Shown: piece by piece, positions 9,424 through 18,217 of the stretch | How positions within the stretch are numbered: the first letter of the stretch is position 1 | Layout: every line of letters starts with the position of its first letter | Source of the DNA: Mucidula mucida | Taxonomy: Eukaryota > Basidiomycota > Agaricomycetes > Agaricales > Physalacriaceae | Reading direction: 5' to 3' | Assembly (NCBI GenBank): GCA_015501055.1 | Contig: JADNYV010000619.1 | Span: 1 to 19,895, forward strand | DNA: 19,895 nucleotides | The notes under the pieces: model-generated | Seen by the model: only the letters and a program-made list of their open reading frames with translations | Told to the model about the DNA's origin: nothing | The model's database searches: none | Made by a program: the position numbers and the translations under genes

Positions 9424-9825
9424 GGATGTATTTCGTGAATGTGAGCGTGCATGAGCGTGCGTCGGTCTGGGTTTTCCTAGTTTAAAGGACTCAAACTAGA
9501 TATAGAGGTGAGCACAAGCAGGTGAAAAGGGAAAAGAGGGGGTGCATACACGGTGCTGCGCTTGGAGATCATTGTTGTCGACTTGCATGATAATTTTTTA
9601 TCGTTTTGTTGATATTTTCTGGGGTAAAAGAACGAAGATTCCTGGGTAGGAGGGTGGTGGATTAAAGGAAAGGAATGTGCGGGGGTTGTCGTGCACCGCT
9701 GCCGCTAAGCCTGGGCAGGGGAGATGATGGTTCGAGCACGAGTTGCGAAAAAGGGAAACCAACCATCTTCAGGTCCGCTGAAAGCTGTTGCCAAACAAAC
9801 ACCCTTCCTTCTTCATTTTTCTTAC
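9424..9825. promoter_or_regulatory. Divergent promoter between the coiled-coil and WDR89-like genes
   Basis: 402 bp between two start codons pointing away from each other, so both promoters must lie here. It contains a 7-bp inverted repeat, CTAGTTT (9477-9483) and AAACTAG (9493-9499), with a 9-bp spacer, 54-76 bp upstream of the coiled-coil start codon. A direct repeat of GAGCGTGC is also present (near 9441-9460). A T-rich stretch (9593-9620) is the only nucleosome-poor-looking element. No canonical TATA box was seen on either strand. Confidence 0.6.
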
Positions 9826-11102
9826 ATGGCTCAGTCTTTAGTACCCTCGGCCCAGTTTTCTACGCACCCCGCGCCATCGAGCACGACGCGATTGCCGACG
9901 GACGCGTATGTACTCGCGCTCGCCGCCCTTCCCGGTCACTACGCGGCGGCCTCCTCCTCCCCGTCAAATACCATCGAGATTTACGATAAAGCATCTATGC
10001 GACACATCCAGTCCCTGCCTGGCCACGACACGGCAACATCCTCGCTAAAATCGGTCGACGCCATCGCCGGCTTTGCGCGCCAATCTCTCATCTCATCCGG
10101 CCATGATGGTTCTGTAAAAGTCTGGGACGACCGTTCAAACTCTCACAGCATCAAAAGTGAATAACGCGCTATTTCTACTTCGCCATCTCAACCCTTATGT
10201 CAAGGATTTCTTCAGTGACCAATCTTGGAAAAAACATTCCACTTTTATGCTGCGATGTCTCGCACGACGGTCTGACAGTTGTCGCCGGTTCTGATCTGCA
10301 AGGCGACGATGCCAGCATATTCTTCTGGTGCGTGTTCCTGCTTGTCGCCATGGCTATCCATACCATATCTGTCCAGGGATCCACGCCAGCCTGCAACTCC
10401 ACTACGCACCCATGCTTCGACTCATTCGGATGATATCACCGTTCTCCATTTTGGGCCAGAGAACACGCTGCTATCCGCGTCTTCTGACGGACTAATATCC
10501 CTTTCAAACGGAAATGAGGACGACGAGGACGAGGCTGTCGTCACCGTCGCAAATTGGGGCTGCAGCGTCGCTCAAGCAGGCTGGATGCCTGGATATCAAC
10601 GCATATGGGCTGCCAGCGACATGGAGACATTTGGCACATGGACTAGTAATGTAATTCTTTCCCACTTGCGTCTTGCCTTCTTTTCAACCCTTCTCAGTTG
10701 GATCTACTTCAAAGCGTAGATATCCGCGGGCCATCCTTGCACGGCAACGGCACCTGGGTCACGGACTACTTCGTGTCTAGCGCAAATCTTCCAGGTAACC
10801 AACCTGCCATCTTTGCCGGCTCAAACGAAGGCGACTTTGCGCTCTTATCCATCCCCGACTCTGGCTCTCCGTGGTACATTCATAACATTTGGAGCCACGG
10901 ACACGTCGGGGTCGTGCGTTCGCTCTTATGGGACAAGGAGAATGGCGTTCTCATAAGCGGTGGCGAGGACTCGAAAATTAACACATGGCTTCCCTCTACG
11001 GAACCAGAAGATGTTGAGATGATGCAAGTCGACTCTCCACCGCGGAAACGCGACATGGATTGGGACGATGACCGGGAGGTCAAACTTCATATCTGGCAGT
11101 AA
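9826..11102 (+). CDS. WDR89-like WD40 repeat protein (373 aa, four exons)
   Basis: Exons: 9826-10156, 10216-10327, 10377-10650 and 10698-11102; introns are 59, 49 and 47 nt, all GT-AG and in frame. The reconstructed protein is a WD40 beta-propeller. Recognisable repeat ends include SLISSGHDGSVKVWDD, GDDASIFFWDPRQ (the Trp codon is split by intron 2), TLLSASSDGLISLSN and GVLISGGEDSKINTW. The order and spacing, with an acidic insert (NEDDEDEAV) after the DGLISLSN strand and SVAQAGWMPGYQRIWAAS next, match metazoan and fungal WDR89, which is about 385 residues. The molecular role of WDR89 is not established; such propellers usually serve as scaffolds. The C-terminus has an Asp-rich tail (DMDWDDDREVKLHIWQ). 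I place the start at MAQSLVPS (9826), but ATGs at 9724 and 9727 are in the same frame with no stop between, and would add about 34 basic residues. No intron offset breaks any repeat. Confidence 0.9.
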
Positions 11103-13315
11103 TAATCTGTTCTCATTTATTGCACAGGATAGCGATAGTAAGAAGCGAAGGATGTAGGAATGTTGCTAGTAAGCTTCAATTAAGTCTTTCAAGTACTTTA
11201 TTACTCACCTTTTCGATTAGACCGTGCGGTTGCGGAAAAAGGGAGGGCTTGAACTACTCTCACCCTTCCTAAGTAGAATATGTAATATCTGAATTTAATT
11301 GTAGAACCTGTCCGTTTCTGTTCACGAACCTTGATGGTCTTACTTTTCTTCAAGCAGGTCTTCAAAACTTAGTTTTGTCGTCTGCAGGTACCTTTGTATG
11401 TCGTCAGTAAGACGACAAACGCGTTCGTTGCCGTTTCAATCCTTCCTGCCGCATCGAGTTGCAGGGTATCGGCGTTTAGTTCTTACAGGAACGTGGCCCG
11501 CTGTGGCCGTTTTCCTAGCTTCCAGGTAAGATGCGCTGCTTCGGAGCCTTGCATCTCCCTTCTAAGGCTAGCTTCAGGAAGCTTAGCCGCTCCTTGAATC
11601 GGTACGGTACAGATTGTCGCCGCCTGTGATCCCACCCCGCTCCGACGAGCTGTATCGTCGAATTTGGATTGCCAGATTAGCATTCGACGGAATGCGCTTC
11701 GACACTCTGTCGCGGCGAACCGTGTCTAGAATTCTTTCTGATTCCTCTTCGTTTTTGCGTTATATTGGTTCGTCATGAATTTGACTTATCCGCCTCCCCT
11801 TGTCGACTTTCTTCATTACCAGTTAGTTATATCCCTGCGAGAGCCTTGTGGTCAGCATTTTGCTCTTCTGTAGGTTCTTTCGGCTATCATTGCATCATCG
11901 AGTGTCTGCTGGAACTTAACCATTGATAGGTGCTCCCCTAGACCACGACGGAAATTAATCTCTTTCTGCCCGACTCATATCCCCGTGCTTGTCGTCGCCT
12001 GTTACATTCGCCGTTATTCGGACCCGGTTCGACAAAGGTGTCTGTCTCTATTGCGCCACGGTTCATCATACCAACAGGTCCACGCCTTACTTCAGCAGTG
12101 GCGCAACCTCTAGTTCAACAGTGGCAACCCGGCATTGCTATGTTCGAAGCCTTACCCAGTTCCCGATTGGAACACGCTGCTTCAAATTGCCTTTCTACTG
12201 TTCGTAAGGGAAAACCTTTTGATGCAGTAATGCGAGGTGGTACGGCCGCCGTCGGACAGCCGCGGTCCCAAGGGCATATTCTAGGTTCTTGTTAACGGCT
12301 TGGCTCCGGAGAAAAGAAATTCTTGCATGAAGGAGACAACGTGTGTATAGGCTTCCCTCCTCTGAGGCGAGTTCCAGCACGTCGTGATCGTATCTAATCT
12401 CTCCTCAGAGCTCGTATACAGAACGAGAATTTTTTAGACAGAGCTCTGTCCAAGATTTGGCCTCTTCGCAAGGAATCACTCTCTATGAATCTAACAGCCC
12501 ACGTACGAAATCTACGGGGGAGAGCATCCCTGAGCTGGCGCTATCATACGAAAGACTTCAATGTTTAGCTATCGTTGCCTGGAAGTCTATTCCGGAGTTC
12601 TTCAATGGCAGAGAAATGAACTTCCGTTCGGTTGGAGTTTCTAATACTGGCGATTGTCTCGAGCCCTCGACATGTCACGCGTGACAAGTTCGATCCCGGT
12701 ATTCATGACGAGTGCGTATGGGGCCTCCATCGAAAGTCCACGACGTCAATCCGGCCTTCTACTCTAATTCATCGCACATCTCACTCACCGAGATGTCCAA
12801 CTGCCACCCAAATTGCGCCACATCTGACAACCCGCTCCTTCCAAAGGCTAACATCGAATGAGAGAGAGAGGCCATCGATCTCGTTCAGGAAGCCGCCCCG
12901 TTCAAAGGCTACAAGCCTTCGAATCTCGGTCCCTCCCACTGTCCAGTGCGAAAATATGGCCAGTTCTCTCCGATCGGCTTCGGGACGGAAATCTTTGTTT
13001 CTATCCGGGAGATGGCGTTAGCCACTAGGCCTGAGGGTTCATTGAAGGCTTTCATAACCGAGTTGCTGCGCGAGTACATACCACTACTACTCAATGGCCA
13101 TGGCTGGACCCGGACCAATGAACTGTTGTTTCGAAGTGAATATACGACGACATGTGGCGCGCCGCACCTAGATCCTGGGATATCCGGTCGCCGCAAGCAT
13201 CCAGATGCACTCCCAGTGCCCATGGCTGATGCGAGCTGCAAATCGGCGGAGTTTCTCAGGTTATAGCAAAGTGTCTGAGGCCAAAATCTGAATGTTCTGA
13301 TAGGCGCGTAGCCTA

Positions 13316-13335
13316 CAAGTGTACGTGTACACTTG
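13316..13335. repeat. 20-bp palindrome with 9-bp perfect arms
   Basis: CAAGTGTAC at 13316-13324 and GTACACTTG at 13327-13335 are exact reverse complements separated by the two bases GT. It lies in the middle of the gene-poor region, far from any annotated start codon, so a promoter role is not obvious. Confidence 0.6.
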
Positions 13336-15368
13336 GAGATGCAACCCACGGCATGCAAAGGGGATTCTATTGAGAATCAGATTGAAGACATCAATATGGA
13401 TATTATCGATTGGGCCAGAGCCGTCCGAACTCTCGGGCTACTATGAACCGTGTTGGAATGAAAGCGTACGGCCATCCATCGCGTTTTGTTTCCTGGGCTC
13501 GCGAAATGACAACGACAAGGCGAGCATCCGTCACGGAGAGTCTCACTCTAACGATGGATCAGCTGCCACACTTGACATGAAGGCTAACAGAATAAGATTT
13601 ACACGTTAACGTTGTGTTTCCGGATCCGTAGCAGTGTCGCGGTCAAGCTCGGCTATATCTTATCATGGCCGGAGCATTGAGGTGTGTATGTGGGCGTCCT
13701 GACAATGTTCCTGTGATCTATAACAAAAGGACTGACAGATGATTGGCGGGTTTGAAGGACAACAGGAAAGGGTCGAGCGACGGAGATAGCCTGGCAGCAC
13801 ATTGTCAATCTTGAGCCCCAGACACGAGGACGACTAAGGCCTTCAGAAGCTGGTTGGCGGCAGATGCAAGGAACCGCGCACGGCCTTTCACGTTGATACA
13901 ACCGCGGTCGAAGTTCGAATTCATAGACGACGTCCAGACCGAATCGTTTGAGACGAGGGAGTAATATGATACGTAGTGGGGTATATCACAGCGAAAGAGG
14001 TGTGAAAAGACACTCAGTGTGCAGAGAATCGTCGCGTTGTTCGAGTGTTTGAGGGGTGGTCCTGCATCAGACCGGCGAGAGAAACATATGCATGTCTGTG
14101 GCAATGGGCAAAACGCGCCAAGCACCTGGTGTGGGGATGCCAGGTCCGCTGTTCGCAAGTCTTGCCCATAACCCAAATGCTTCTGTCGATATTTTGATAT
14201 TGCAACCAAGTTTCACATCAACTCAAAAAACATACCGGTGATAACATCGCGAGTAGGCAGATGAATAACATAAGAATGAATACCGAGTAAGCACGAGGCG
14301 GTCTAACAGACTAAGAGATTAGTATTCTGCAGGACCTAGTGTCGGCCGAATTTCTCACCGTGAATGATAGACGTGGAGGACTTGCATCTTGAGCGTTGTC
14401 AGTCGAAAGAAAAAGCGGGGTCTGCCACAAAGACGAGTCGCCCTAAATCACGGAAGATGCGCTCGGCCCGTTTGCTTCGTACTGTAGGTTTTCTAGGGTA
14501 CCTGCGGCGGACGGAAGGCCTGCTCGAGCGAACACCGATAGCCAAGGTCCTCGATCGACATATGCCACAGTCATAGTGAAGGCGGGGGGTCTGGGTATGC
14601 GGGGAAGCAACTAAACAAGTTTTGAGACAGAATATAGCGCGTAAGCGATGTGGAGATGCATTAAAAGTCATATCGGTGGCGTCTTGTTCTGGCCCAAGTC
14701 ACGGTTAAAATGTCATTATCTAGTCCAGACCGGAATTGATCTAGCGGAAGGCGCGCAGCGCCTCGTCATTGGAGGCCCGGTGGAAGAATGAAAGAAGAAT
14801 GAGGAGATGAGGTTTCCCGTTTGGGAAGCGCGTGTGCTTCTTGACCAAAAATACTTGTACGCCCTCATTCAACTCTGGATCGCGAATGGACCTTCGGCGC
14901 CGGTCAACGTGCTTGAAGAATAAATAAATAAACACATATATCGAACGCGTTGCAAAGTAGGTTGCTACAGGGTTAGAGATGGGTGATGGATCCGGCAACT
15001 TAGCATCCTTTCCAGCCTCGGATCGGAATCTCCATCTCCCTCTTGTCTCGCGGGCGATGAAAACAACGCGCCGCCCTCACGGGGATGCGTGTACCAAATC
15101 GCCCTTTGTTCGATGAACAAGGGCACGAATCTTTGGGCAAGTTTGTGATCGCCACACCTTCTGAATTGAAAGAACTCTGAACCCCACCCCAGCTGTCGCC
15201 GTTGTCGACGTACCTTCGATTCATAATTATTACTGGGATGGCACCGTCTCGCTATTGCAAATGATCCGACCGCATGTTGCCACTAACGAGATTTTGTTAC
15301 CTTCCAGTGACCCAATGTACGATCGGATTTATTCAGCGCCTTGTCCTCGTTGCCCCGTCCAAAGAAGC

Positions 15369-15374
15369 TATAAA
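15369..15374 (+). promoter_or_regulatory. Probable TATA box of the 158-aa protein gene
   Basis: TATAAA in the context GAAGCTATAAAGGCGTC, 157 bp upstream of the ATG at 15531. Transcription starting about 30 bp downstream would leave a pyrimidine-rich 5' UTR of roughly 130 nt, which agrees with the C/T-rich sequence at 15385-15500. Placement is by consensus only. Confidence 0.5.
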
Positions 15375-15530
15375 GGCGTCAACCGAGCACCACTCCGCCA
15401 CTCACACCCTCCGCCTTACCGTCTCCTCACCTCCTTGCTCTACCAGTCGCGCTCAAGGTCTGTACACACTGCGTCTGCCTCCGCTTCGACAAACATTCAT
15501 CAAGGACAAATTTACAGCCCTACCTGCAAC

Positions 15531-16291
15531 ATGGACCAAATGATGCATTTCGACGCGATCCTCTTCCCTTCTGACGGTTCGTCCCTCTCTTACATACACA
15601 CCCTCGTTCTTCGATCCAACTCTCGTGTAATCCAACAGGCCGGCCACCGTCGCTTGTTCAACTTATGACTAGGTATTTCCTTTCCTAAAAGCCCAGCGCG
15701 ATTATTCACGCGCCCGATTTCCAGCCCTATGACGATCCCTACCCACCACTCATCGTACACCACGTCCCCGTCGCGTATGCCGCATCCCGAGATTCATATG
15801 GATTATGTACGCCCTCTTTCTTCTCCGCGCGGCTATCTAATCCTCGGCCGGAATTAACCAGATCGCTGACAGCTTGGGACCACGCGCCTGGAAATATCAG
15901 GTAAGTAAAAAAAAAAACGTCTTGCGCGCGATAATCAGCGGCGGCTCACGTCCCCCCGTCCAAAACAGCTCGTGGAAGCGCTTGACGGCATGAATCGCAA
16001 GTTTGCCAACCCGTACATCATCTTTTACCCTGTCGTCTCGCGTGACGGGATGCCGTTCCCTGTGAACAAGAGCATCAAGGAGATTCAGGGCAGGGCGTTC
16101 AGAGAGGACATTGCGTGGCGCGGCAATATTGTCATCGCAAAGTACCGCGACAATCCGTTCTCGTCAATGATGAACGCCTCGATGGCCGACTTTCCCCTTC
16201 TCAAGAACTACCTGTCGACGCATGGCTCCCCATCCGAGGTACGTATCCGTTCCTCGTACCTTGGCGTCTCTTCTTAATCTCCCAGCAGTAA
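15531..16291 (+). CDS. Conserved basidiomycete protein of unknown function (158 aa, six exons)
   Basis: Exons: 15531-15576, 15639-15672, 15725-15806, 15862-15900, 15969-16238 and 16286-16291; introns are 62, 52, 55, 68 and 47 nt. The final exon is only CAGTAA, one Gln codon plus stop. Exon joins keep frame and give a coherent protein: MDQMMHFDAILFPSDG, RPPSLVQLMTS, HPEIHMDYIADSLGPRAWK, then a dense conserved block with NPYIIFYPVVSRDGMPFPVN, IQGRAFREDIAWRGNIVIAK, YRDNPFSSMMNASMADFPLL and ending LSTHGSPSEQ. I recognise this as a small protein family common in Agaricomycetes but know no assigned function or name. No signal peptide or membrane segment is visible, so a cytosolic or nuclear location is likely. 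A TATA box lies 157 bp upstream. Reading into intron 5 would extend the protein by 12 residues (ending YLGVSS), an alternative C-terminus. Intron 4 opens with GTAAGT followed by an A11 run. Confidence 0.88.
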
Positions 16292-16475
16292 TTGCCGGAC
16301 TTGTGCTTCCGATGGGGGTGGGCTTTCGCGATTATACTACCTAGACTAATTTTTTGGGACTCTGTTTCTTTTTTTTGCTGCACTGTAGGTCATATACATG
16401 TAACTTAAGCTCGCATTTGGACAATACATTTTTAAAAGTACATTTCGATAGCAAGATTAAATAAAGTCCTTGAGC

Positions 16476-17624
16476 TTAGAGCTCTTCCCGATCCTTTCCC
16501 TTTTCCTTTGCATCCTTCTTCTTGATCTTCTCCCCGGACTTGGGACTTGCCGGCTTTACGCGCTCGTCAGTGTCCTTCCTCGGACTTGAGTCGTCCTGTT
16601 TCTTGGAATTACAGTGCTCGGGTATCGGACTAGCGGGGTCTATCGGTGGATGGGAAACCCTCCCGACCTTGAAGTAATCCTTATGATCTTCGTAAAATGC
16701 TTTCCAATGAGCAATACCCTATACACAAAACCGCGTCAACACCCCCCATCTAAAACATCACACGCACATCCTTACCTTCAATTCACTTTCGGTCAGACCT
16801 CGCATATCGTGGGTCCGATGCGTCTTGAAACAACCAGTCCCAAACGCCCGTGCCGCGTCGACTCCAGTACTAAAGTGGAGAACATGAATAAACTCAAAAC
16901 ATCGGTTGTAACATATAATGCTCACAGTATATGGTATGATCCCCCGGGTTGATACGACTTGCCCTTTGACACGTCGTACACGTCGCCATCAATCTAAAAC
17001 AAAACATCAAGAAGAAGAAGACGCCACGGCACCAAGGTCGCGTACAGCAAGATAAATAGGCCGCCCAGGTCTCGTCCCGTCAAACTCGGCCAAGAGACGC
17101 TCGGAAAACAGGCGCTGGTCCGACTACGCACAGCGTAAGATTGAAACACAGGGCTAGTAAATCAGCTCACAGGCCAGTACGTCTTGAGCTGCGCCCAGCG
17201 GCCCTCGTACTCCCACAAATAGCTCCCAGTGAGGAATTTCCCAGAGAGCAGGACGATAACGACAGTATACAGCAGAAACTTGAGCACCGACAGCGCGCCA
17301 ATCTCGACTTCGGCGGTGGGATCCCGCTCTTCTGGCCCGCCGTCCTCCCCGCGAGCGATCTTCTCGTCGCGTGCCTGCTTTCGCGCCAGCCATTCGTTGT
17401 GCAAGCGATCCTGCTTGTTCCTATAGTTCTTGTGCCTGTCATTAGGAACATTAAATTCATTTACTACTTTGTTCCTACAAATGACACGCACGAAAGGAAA
17501 GGCTTGTTCGCCTGTTTTGTGCTCACTTTCCGGTTCGGTATTGCGGGGTCGTCCACCTTTGGGGTTGATGCAGGCTCGACATATGGCTCGACAGGTTCCC
17601 ACTAAGTCCCTTCAGCCAGGACAT
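16476..17624 (-). CDS. Membrane-anchored cytochrome b5-like heme/steroid-binding protein, MAPR/Dap1 type (294 aa, six exons)
   Basis: Exons on the minus strand: 17624-17527, 17474-17171, 17123-17046, 16993-16926, 16869-16776 and 16718-16476; introns are 52, 47, 52, 56 and 57 nt, all in frame. Order: a short N-terminal region (MSWLKGLSGNLSSHMSS), a charged helix (QDRLHNEWLARKQARDEKIA), one transmembrane span at about residues 92-110 (LSVLKFLLYTVVIVLLSG), then a cytochrome b5-like domain at about 138-232 with RLFSERLLAEFDG, PIYLAIDGDVYDVSKG, YQPGGSYHILTGVDAARAF and GIAHWKAFYEDHKDYFKVG, and finally a Lys/Glu-rich tail. This is the membrane-associated progesterone receptor fold, whose members (PGRMC1, yeast Dap1) bind heme through Tyr and support P450/sterol metabolism at the ER. 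The Tyr in GDVYDVS is a candidate ligand position. The first intron has three in-frame acceptors (exon starts 17474, 17435, 17420), so 13 or 18 N-terminal residues are uncertain. Confidence 0.9.
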
Positions 17625-18217
17625 GATTCGAGATGGTCGTACGGGATAGAGTGAGAGAACGTCTACCGGAAACGGCAGTTACACGTCGGCTACTTTCCGC
17701 TGATGAGAACCACCTTCCTCATTCGTTCACTCCCTTCTCACGCCGAACCACATCGCCGCGAACCTAGAGATCCTCAGGACCACGATATCAGACCAAAGTA
17801 CAGACAGGGCATTGATTGACTGACAATACAGAGCTTGTAACTATTAATAAGAGAACAGTTTGTTGTTTATTAAGGGTGCATATATGTAGGGTACTAAGAA
17901 TTACAATGGGAGAATTTCGAGTGCGACGGATTGTCGAAGGGTGTAGGATGGGTGATGACCGGAAAAGCAGAAGGGAAGATGCACCGGCAAATATATAAAC
18001 AACGTGAAAAGAAAGATGATTAGGGGAGCTTCAAATATAACGACCCCTGGGGCCAGCGTACCATGCCGATGTTGAAGAAAAATGAACAGAGAAAAATTGA
18101 GAGAAGATGCGCATATGATGAGGAGGTATGAAAAGCATGCGTTGTGCCACTATAAGAGCCCATGATTAAACGTCCGAATGAGACCATGCAAGAAGAAACA
18201 ATCCGGATCATGGAGGC
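17625..18217. promoter_or_regulatory. Intergenic: upstream region of the MAPR-type gene and 3' flank of the RGS gene
   Basis: 593 bp. Both neighbours are on the minus strand, so it holds the promoter of the cytochrome b5-like gene and the 3' UTR of the RGS gene. The segment 17820-18100 is AT-rich, as expected for an untranslated tail. Frames of up to about 60 codons on both strands look like chance. I see no clear TATA box, repeat or RNA gene. Confidence 0.5.

Larger units (their letters stand above)
11103..15530. other. 4.4-kb gene-poor region; right end is the promoter of the 158-aa protein gene
   Basis: After the 3' UTR of the WDR89-like gene I find no gene I can support. Open frames of 60-149 codons occur on both strands (for example 12632-13021 +, 12909-13358 -, 13805-14209 -), but they overlap each other, carry no motif I recognise and cannot be joined into a conserved product with intron signals. 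I looked for reverse-transcriptase, integrase, transposase, fungal-type kinase and tRNA signatures and saw none, nor long terminal repeats. Small structures: a hairpin-forming TGTCGTC-AGTAA-GACGACA near 11398-11416, a 20-bp palindrome at 13316-13335 and a GGCGC-GCA-GCGCC hairpin near 14751-14763. It may contain decayed sequence, a non-coding transcript or a young species-specific gene. Confidence 0.55.

Noticed and set aside
12686..12700. tRNA-like T-loop sequence (AAGTTCGATCCCGG)
   Set aside because: The flanking bases do not form a T-arm stem, and no matching acceptor or anticodon arms were found around it.
12632..13358. Overlapping 100-149-codon frames on both strands, considered as a relic of a fungal-type kinase or transposon
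   Set aside because: No kinase, reverse-transcriptase, integrase or transposase motif could be read in any frame.
15673..15691. Apparent 19-nt intron (GTATTTCC...AAAAG) in the 158-aa gene
   Set aside because: Far below spliceosomal size. Using the next acceptor (TTTCCAG at 15724) gives a normal 52-nt intron in the same phase.
16292..16475. Short convergent gap between the 158-aa gene and the MAPR-type gene
   Set aside because: 184 bp with T-rich tracts, consistent with two 3' untranslated ends. Nothing else could be supported.
17141..17605. 154-codon plus-strand frame opposite the MAPR-type gene
   Set aside because: It is antisense to exons whose spliced product has a transmembrane span and a clear cytochrome b5-like domain.
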